A stretch of 64,000 nucleotides of DNA from Thermus amyloliquefaciens. Lineage in GTDB: Bacteria > Deinococcota > Deinococci > Deinococcales > Thermaceae. The first letter of the stretch is position 1, and each line of letters begins with the position of its first letter. The notes under the pieces were generated by a model. That model was not told the DNA's origin, made no database searches, and saw only the letters and a list, made by a program, of their open reading frames with translations. The stretch lies in contig NZ_JQMV01000003.1 of the NCBI RefSeq assembly GCF_000744885.1, positions 1,860,001 through 1,924,000 of the forward strand, given 5' to 3'. The translations under genes were made by a program, and so were the position numbers. Positions 59,638-64,000 of the stretch are shown piece after piece.

Positions 59638-61455
59638 GTGTTGACGGACGCGAGGCGCCTAGGGGTCCTGGTGGCCTTGGGGGGAGGGGTTCTCCTCCTC
59701 CTCTGGTACCTGGCACCCTGGGCGGTACCCCACCGCCTCTTTGGTGGCGAAGGCGTGCTGCTCAACCCCTTCGGCCACCACCTGCCCCAAGGCACCCTGC
59801 CCCCCGGTTACCGGGACGGCTGGCTCCTTTGGACCTTCTACCCCTCCCTGGCCTGGCTGGCCCTTACCCTGGTCCTGGCCTGGACCCCTAAGCCCGCCCG
59901 GAAGCTCTACCTGATGGGGGCTTTTGGCCTAGGGCTTTTCCTCCTCACCCTCCTCCTCTTCCAAGCCAGCGTGGCCCAGGTGAACGCCGGCGCAGAGCGG
60001 CCCCTCCTCAGGCGCTACAGCCTGGGGCTTGGGAGCTACGCCACCTTGGCCTTTAGCCTTTACCTCCTCCTGCTGGCCCGGCTTTTCTCCCCAGGGGGGC
60101 TTGCCTTTTTGGTGCGGCGCCGCGGGGTGGTGGTGCCCCTCTTCTCCCTTCTTCTGGCCTCCTTGCTGGGCGGGGTCATCGTGGCGGTGATGAAAAGGGC
60201 CCCAGGGGAGGCCCAGGGCCTGAGGGAGGCCCTGATGCTGAAGCTGGACCTCATCACCTACACCTACCAGCTCCTCTATAGCCCCCTGGTCAACCCCTCG
60301 GGTTTCCTGCAAAGCCTCCTCCTGGCCACCCCCTTGATCTTCACCGGGCTGGCCGTGGCCCTGGGCTTCCGCGGGGGGCTTTTCAACATCGGGGCCCCGG
60401 GCCAGCTGATCCTGGGGGCCATCGCCGCCATGCTGGTGGGGGTGTACCTGCCGGGCCCAAGGTGGCTGGTGCTTCCCCTGGCCATCCTGGCCGCCGCCTT
60501 GGCCGGGGGGCTTTGGGGCGCGCTGCCCGGGTGGCTCAAAGCCCGGTTCGGGGCCCACGAGGTGATCAACACCATCATGCTGAACTACATCGCCGCAAGC
60601 CTCTTCCTCTTCCTCATCTCCTCCAACGAGTACAAGTTCTTTGGGCGCACCCTGTACCTGCCCTTCAAATACCCGGGCTACGAGGCCCGGAGCCACGAGA
60701 TCCGCCCTGAGGCCCGCATCCCCCACTGGACCGAGCTGGTGGCCCCGGGGGGGGAGCTCTCCTTCGCCCTCCCCTTGGCCCTCCTTTTGGGCCTCCTGGG
60801 CTACCTTCTCCTCCGGAAGAGCCTGGGACACCGGGTGCTCATGGGCCTCGTGGCAGGGGGGGTGGGGTACGTGGTGGGCGGCCTCCTTCCAGGACCGGAG
60901 GTAAGCTTCGGACCCGACCTGACCTCGGTGCGGCTCAACGGGGCCTTCCTTCTGGCCCTTATGGCCCTTCTCTTCTTCCACTTCTACGTCTTCCGGACCG
61001 TGGGGGGGTACGAGCTTAGGGCCATGGGCCTCGCGCCCAAGGCCGCGGAGTACGGGGGGGTGGCCTCGGGGCGGAAGATGGTGCTCATCATGTTCCTGGC
61101 GGGGGCCTTGGCGGGCCTGGCCGCCACCCATTACGTGCTGGGCGGAGGGATCGACGAGTACCGCCTGAAGCAGGCGCTGCCCTACTCCGTGGGCTTTGAC
61201 GGCATCGCCGTGGCCCTCATGGGGCAGAACACCCCCGTGGGGGTGGGCCTGGCCGCCTGGCTCTTCGGCATCCTCCTCACGGGGGGCTTGCAGGTGAACC
61301 TCCAGCTGGGCATCAGCCGGGAACTGGTGGCGGTGTTGCAGGCCCTGATCGTGCTCTTCATCGCCGCAGGGGGCTTCCTGCCCCGCTACTTCACCGATCC
61401 CCTGAGGGCGGCGGAGGTGGAGCTTAGGGAAGAACGCGAGAGGAAAGGGAGGTAA
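59638..61455 (+). CDS. ABC transporter permease, nucleoside/basic-membrane-protein type, with extended N-terminus
   Basis: 605 residues, about 15 hydrophobic segments. The core (from about residue 215) matches BPD transporter family 2: GLFNIGAPGQLILGAIAA, HEVINTIMLNYIAASL, RAMGLAPKAAEYGGV and GFDGIAVALMGQNTPVGV. Such permeases carry nucleosides or simple sugars. The first 190 or so residues add five or so helices (for example YATLAFSLYLLLLARLF) not seen in typical 350-residue homologues. The GTG start is supported by TACAAT 7 nt upstream; a TTG two codons earlier overlaps the promoter spacing. Binding protein and ATPase genes are not in the window. Confidence 0.88.
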   Translation: MLTDARRLGVLVALGGGVLLLLWYLAPWAVPHRLFGGEGVLLNPFGHHLPQGTLPPGYRDGWLLWTFYPSLAWLALTLVLAWTPKPARKLYLMGAFGLGLFLLTLLLFQASVAQVNAGAERPLLRRYSLGLGSYATLAFSLYLLLLARLFSPGGLAFLVRRRGVVVPLFSLLLASLLGGVIVAVMKRAPGEAQGLREALMLKLDLITYTYQLLYSPLVNPSGFLQSLLLATPLIFTGLAVALGFRGGLFNIGAPGQLILGAIAAMLVGVYLPGPRWLVLPLAILAAALAGGLWGALPGWLKARFGAHEVINTIMLNYIAASLFLFLISSNEYKFFGRTLYLPFKYPGYEARSHEIRPEARIPHWTELVAPGGELSFALPLALLLGLLGYLLLRKSLGHRVLMGLVAGGVGYVVGGLLPGPEVSFGPDLTSVRLNGAFLLALMALLFFHFYVFRTVGGYELRAMGLAPKAAEYGGVASGRKMVLIMFLAGALAGLAATHYVLGGGIDEYRLKQALPYSVGFDGIAVALMGQNTPVGVGLAAWLFGILLTGGLQVNLQLGISRELVAVLQALIVLFIAAGGFLPRYFTDPLRAAEVELREERERKGR

Positions 61456-61459
61456 CCCC

Positions 61460-62383
61460 ATGAACCTGGATGCCGCCTTTTGGATCGCCCTCTTTTTCTC
61501 CACCCTGCGCCAGACCACACCCCTTCTGCTCACCGCCTTGGGGGGCATGTTCTCCGAAAGGAGCGGGGTGGTGAACATCGCCCTCGAGGGCATCATCCTC
61601 TTCGGCGCCCTCACGGCGGCCGTGGTGGTGGAAAGGGGAGAACACCTCCTCGGGCCCGGACCCCACCCCTGGCTTCCCTGGGTGGGGGTCTTGGGGGCCA
61701 TGGCCGTGGGGGGGCTGGTGGCCTGGGTGCACGCGGTGGTCTCCATCAAGTACCGGGCGGATCAGATCATCAGCGCCACCGCCATCAACCTCCTCGCCCT
61801 GGGAGCCCCCAGCCTGGTGCTCGCCTACTTCTACGGCAACGCCACCAACTCCAAGGAGGTGGCGAACCGCCTGCCCCTTTGGGGGCCTGAGGGCTTTGCC
61901 CTTTCCCCTTTGGTCTACCTGGCCTTTCTCCTGGTGCCCCTGTCTTGGTGGGTCCTCTTCAAGACCCCCTTTGGCCTCCGCCTTCGGGCCGTGGGCGAGC
62001 ACCCCGAGGCCGCGGACACCTTGGGGGTGGACGTGTACCGCATGCGCTACATCGGGGTGGTGCTCTCCGGGATCCTGGCGGGCCTGGCGGGGGCCTACCT
62101 GGCCATCGGCTTCCTCAACCAGTTTGTGCGGGGGATGTCCGCGGGGATGGGCTTCATCTCCCTGGCCGCCATGATCTTCGGGAAATGGCACCCCTTGGGC
62201 ATCCTCTTCTCCACCCTGCTCTTCGGCTTCGCCAGCGCCCTGGCCATCCAGCTCCAGGGGACGGAGATCCTGCCCGCGGTCTTGGTGCAGGCCTTCCCCT
62301 ACCTGGTCACCGTCTTGGTGTTGGCGGGCTTCATGGGCAAAAGCCGCCCCCCCGCAGCGGTGGGGAGGCCTTACGAGAAATAG
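61460..62383 (+). CDS. ABC transporter permease, nucleoside type (second subunit)
   Basis: 307 residues, eight or so hydrophobic segments. FSERSGVVNIALEGIILFGAL, SIKYRADQIISATAINLLALG and VDVYRMRYIGVVLSGILAGLAGAYLAIG are family features, and FIGLAAMIFGKWHPLG is present as FISLAAMIFGKWHPLG. It pairs with the preceding permease, 4 bp upstream, as the heterodimeric pore. The downstream gene is on the other strand, 2 bp away. Confidence 0.93.
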   Translation: MNLDAAFWIALFFSTLRQTTPLLLTALGGMFSERSGVVNIALEGIILFGALTAAVVVERGEHLLGPGPHPWLPWVGVLGAMAVGGLVAWVHAVVSIKYRADQIISATAINLLALGAPSLVLAYFYGNATNSKEVANRLPLWGPEGFALSPLVYLAFLLVPLSWWVLFKTPFGLRLRAVGEHPEAADTLGVDVYRMRYIGVVLSGILAGLAGAYLAIGFLNQFVRGMSAGMGFISLAAMIFGKWHPLGILFSTLLFGFASALAIQLQGTEILPAVLVQAFPYLVTVLVLAGFMGKSRPPAAVGRPYEK

Positions 62384-62385
62384 GC

Positions 62386-62658
62386 TCAGGGAGCAAAGGC
62401 CTTGGCCAGCCGCCCAAAGCGGCGGCTAAGGGTGAGGGTGCTGCCGTCTTGGAAGCGAAGGACCACAAACCCCCTGCCCAGGGTGAAGTCCACCACCTCC
62501 TCCCTGGCCAGGCCCTGGGCAAAGCGGGCGAAGCCATCCGCGCGCAGGTAGAGAAAACCCTCCCCCAAGGGGGTTCGCAGGAAGACCTGGGCCTCGGTGC
62601 CCTGGCGGTTCAGGGCGATGCGGCGCACCCACAGGGCAAAGGCCTGGGCTTGGCTCAT
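62386..62658 (-). CDS. Small hypothetical protein in the ricT-holB operon
   Basis: 90 residues. Starts SQAQAFALWVRRIALNRQG; then TEAQVFLRTPLGEGFLYLRA, REEVVDFTLGRGFVVLRFQDGS and LTLSRRFGRLAKAFAP. Beta-rich, with no known motif; family not recognised. ATG 62658 overlaps the stop of the PSP1 gene by 4 bp (ATGA), so it is coupled to it. The open frame continues to 62775 but that part is antisense-like. Confidence 0.75.
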   Translation of the reverse strand: MSQAQAFALWVRRIALNRQGTEAQVFLRTPLGEGFLYLRADGFARFAQGLAREEVVDFTLGRGFVVLRFQDGSTLTLSRRFGRLAKAFAP

Positions 62659-63446
62659 GGGGCCAGCTCCTCCTTGGCCACCTCCACCGCCTTGCCCTCC
62701 TCCAGGAGGAGCTCCACCGTCCCCTTCAGGGGATTCACCTTCTGCACCTTGCCGCAGACCCCCTCCTTGGTGCATACCCGGGCGTTCTTGCGGGGGAGCT
62801 CCTTAAGGAGTTCCTGGTACACAGGATGCTCATAGGCCAGGCAGCAGAGGAGCCGGCCGCAGGGGCCGGAGATCTTCTCGGGGTTCAGGGGAAGCCCCTG
62901 GTCGCGGGCCAGTTTGATGGACACCTGGGCAAAACCCTGAAGCCAGGTGGAGCAGCAGGACTCCATCCCACAGGCCCCCAGGGTTCCCAGGTAGGCGGCC
63001 TCCTCCCGGGGGCCCTCCGCCAGGAACTCCACCCGGGCGCCAAAGCGTTCGGAAAGCTCCCGGGCAAAGCGCCGGAGGTTGACCCTCTCCTCCGCGGCGT
63101 AGTGCACGGCCAGGTGCCGGCCATCCAGGGTGAAATCGCACCCCAGCACCTTGGCACTCACCCCCTCTTCCTGCAGGCGGGCCCGCAGGTAAAAGGCCGC
63201 CTCCTCCGCCTTGGCCCGGAGCCTCGAGGCCAGGTCCAGATCCTCCTTGGTGGCCAGGCGCACCACCTCCCCGGCCTCCTTCTCCCCCCGGGGCGGGGTG
63301 CGCACCTTGCCCACCTCCAGACCCCGGCTGGTGCGCACCACCACATAGGCTTCCAGGGGAGGGGGCTCCCCTTGGAAGCGGAAGTAGCGCAGGACAGGGG
63401 TGCGGGCCTTGCGCAGATCGGCGTGCAGGCGAACGCCCACGGTCAT
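62655..63446 (-). CDS. ricT: PSP1 C-terminal domain protein, RicT (YaaT) homologue
   Basis: 263 residues. Cys-rich stretch GMESCCSTWLQGF and GPCGRLLCCLAYEH are the hallmarks of YaaT/RicT, which in Bacillus forms an Fe-S-linked complex acting on RNase Y. N-terminal VVVRTSRGLEVGKV and DLASRLRAKAEEAAFYLRARL are also typical. In many bacteria this gene follows holB, as it does here: its start overlaps the end of holB by 4 bp. Confidence 0.93.
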   Translation of the reverse strand: MTVGVRLHADLRKARTPVLRYFRFQGEPPPLEAYVVVRTSRGLEVGKVRTPPRGEKEAGEVVRLATKEDLDLASRLRAKAEEAAFYLRARLQEEGVSAKVLGCDFTLDGRHLAVHYAAEERVNLRRFARELSERFGARVEFLAEGPREEAAYLGTLGACGMESCCSTWLQGFAQVSIKLARDQGLPLNPEKISGPCGRLLCCLAYEHPVYQELLKELPRKNARVCTKEGVCGKVQKVNPLKGTVELLLEEGKAVEVAKEELAP

Positions 63447-64000
63447 GTTTCCAAGTCTAAGGCCAACCGGGCCAGGACCAGGTCCGGGCTCACATACCGC
63501 TCCAAGGCCTCCCGGGCGGCCTCCAGGGCCAGAAGCGCCCGGGGGAGGTGGCGGAAGGCGGCGTAAAGGGCAAAAATCCCTTCCTCATCGGCAAAAAGCT
63601 CCTTGAGGAGGGCCAACCGCCGCCAGGAGGAAGCCCCCCTCACCTCCCGGGCCTTCTCCATGCGGGCGCGAAAGGCGCCGGGGTCGGCCAGGGCCCTTAG
63701 GAGCCGGCCTGGAGCCCCAGCGGCGTAGGCCAGCAACTCCGGGTCCTGGGTCAGGGGGTAAAGCCGCTCCTCGGGCACGGGGGCAAAGGCCACCTCCAGG
63801 GCCCGGCTGGCCAGGGTGGGAAGGAGGGTGGCGCGGCTTGGGGCGATGAGGACGATGCGCCCATAGGAGGGGGGTTCTTCCAGAAGCTTCAGCAGGGCGT
63901 TGGCCGCGGCCTCGGTGAGGAGATGGGCGGCGTCCAGGACGGCCACCTTGACCCGCTCCCGGGGATGGGTGGCGAACCAGGCAAAAAGGGGTTCCACCTC
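63443..64000 (-). CDS. holB: DNA polymerase III delta' subunit (partial, 5' end beyond window)
   Basis: The visible C-terminal 185 residues are open to the window edge. VAVLDAAHLLTEAAANALLKLLEEPPSYGRIVLIAPSRATLLPTLASRA contains the DNA clamp-loader Walker B/sensor features: E-E-P and S-R-A (the SRC-like motif with the final cysteine replaced by alanine). YVSPDLVLARLAL ends the collar domain. The 5' part with the Walker A motif is outside, so length and start are unknown. Same strand and coupled to ricT. Confidence 0.87.
   Translation of the reverse strand, partial: EVEPLFAWFATHPRERVKVAVLDAAHLLTEAAANALLKLLEEPPSYGRIVLIAPSRATLLPTLASRALEVAFAPVPEERLYPLTQDPELLAYAAGAPGRLLRALADPGAFRARMEKAREVRGASSWRRLALLKELFADEEGIFALYAAFRHLPRALLALEAAREALERYVSPDLVLARLALDLET

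Noticed and set aside
1-64000. tRNA, rRNA, CRISPR arrays and riboswitches
   Set aside because: Looked in the intergenic gaps, most under 150 bp. No cloverleaf, repeat-spacer pattern or known riboswitch core was recognised, including upstream of metK, where a SAM riboswitch might be expected.

Overview
The window is chromosomal DNA from a Thermus species (Deinococcota). GC is very high and nearly all third codon positions are G or C. The gene set fits Thermus: chorismate mutase-DAHP synthase fusion, speA, futalosine-type menaquinone UbiD, RicT/PSP1, ArsC, maltose ABC genes and TopA with four zinc fingers. Many genes start with GTG or TTG, or with an ATG 5-9 nt after a TANNNT box, which indicates leaderless transcripts. 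The species cannot be named from sequence alone. There are no rRNA or tRNA genes, no CRISPR and no prophage, and no gene-free stretch exceeds 300 bases.

Layout. 1-4.6 kb (minus): a partial iron-sulfur protein, DAHP synthase, tatAC, glmU and trmB. 4.7-6.3 kb (plus): a DUF4388 protein coupled to a REC-HD-GYP c-di-GMP phosphodiesterase. 6.3-9.8 kb (minus): ubiD, a YraN-type protein and a frameshifted PASTA membrane protein. 9.9-17.2 kb: a minimal flavoprotein, an SDR, an AlaX editing enzyme, a tiny HEPN-like ORF, a pseudouridine synthase, a VanW/G5 protein, a cupin and topA. 17.3-18.4 kb: a 971-bp IS5-like element with 3-bp target duplication, just upstream of the topA promoter, beside an orphan C-terminal gene remnant. 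18.4-27.6 kb: CoA transferase, alanine dehydrogenase, DUF456, lgt, MalY-type lyase, hsp20, rhodanese, MBL hydrolase, zinc-ribbon coiled coil, OsmC and a phosphatase-superfamily protein.

27.6-31.3 kb is a ferric-iron ABC operon with palindromes upstream, followed by truA. 32.1-36.3 kb is a peptide ABC operon with a terminator between the binding-protein gene and the permeases. 36.4-46.8 kb carries an A-type Fe-S protein, an M24 peptidase, prs, an esterase, a short DUF72 protein, arginine decarboxylase, a diguanylate cyclase, metK, murI, a LOG-like protein and rdgB. 47.9-53.6 kb is a maltose-type operon (binding protein, two permeases, GH13 enzyme) with a LacI-type operator. 53.6-64 kb carries a small ORF, mutS2, thioesterase, oligoendopeptidase F, ArsC, menaquinone methyltransferase, two nucleoside-type permeases, RicT and a partial holB.

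Functional threads: c-di-GMP is both made (GGDEF protein) and degraded (HD-GYP protein). MetK and SpeA could feed polyamine synthesis, and UbiD and UbiE/MenG both serve menaquinone. Three ABC uptake systems handle iron, peptides and maltodextrins, and part of a fourth is probably for nucleosides. I see no clear new defence or mobile system. The most distinctive signals are regulatory or compositional: the palindromic octamer CCTCGAGG recurs more than 40 times, a perfect 16-bp palindrome sits between two leaderless promoters, and two palindromes precede the iron operon.
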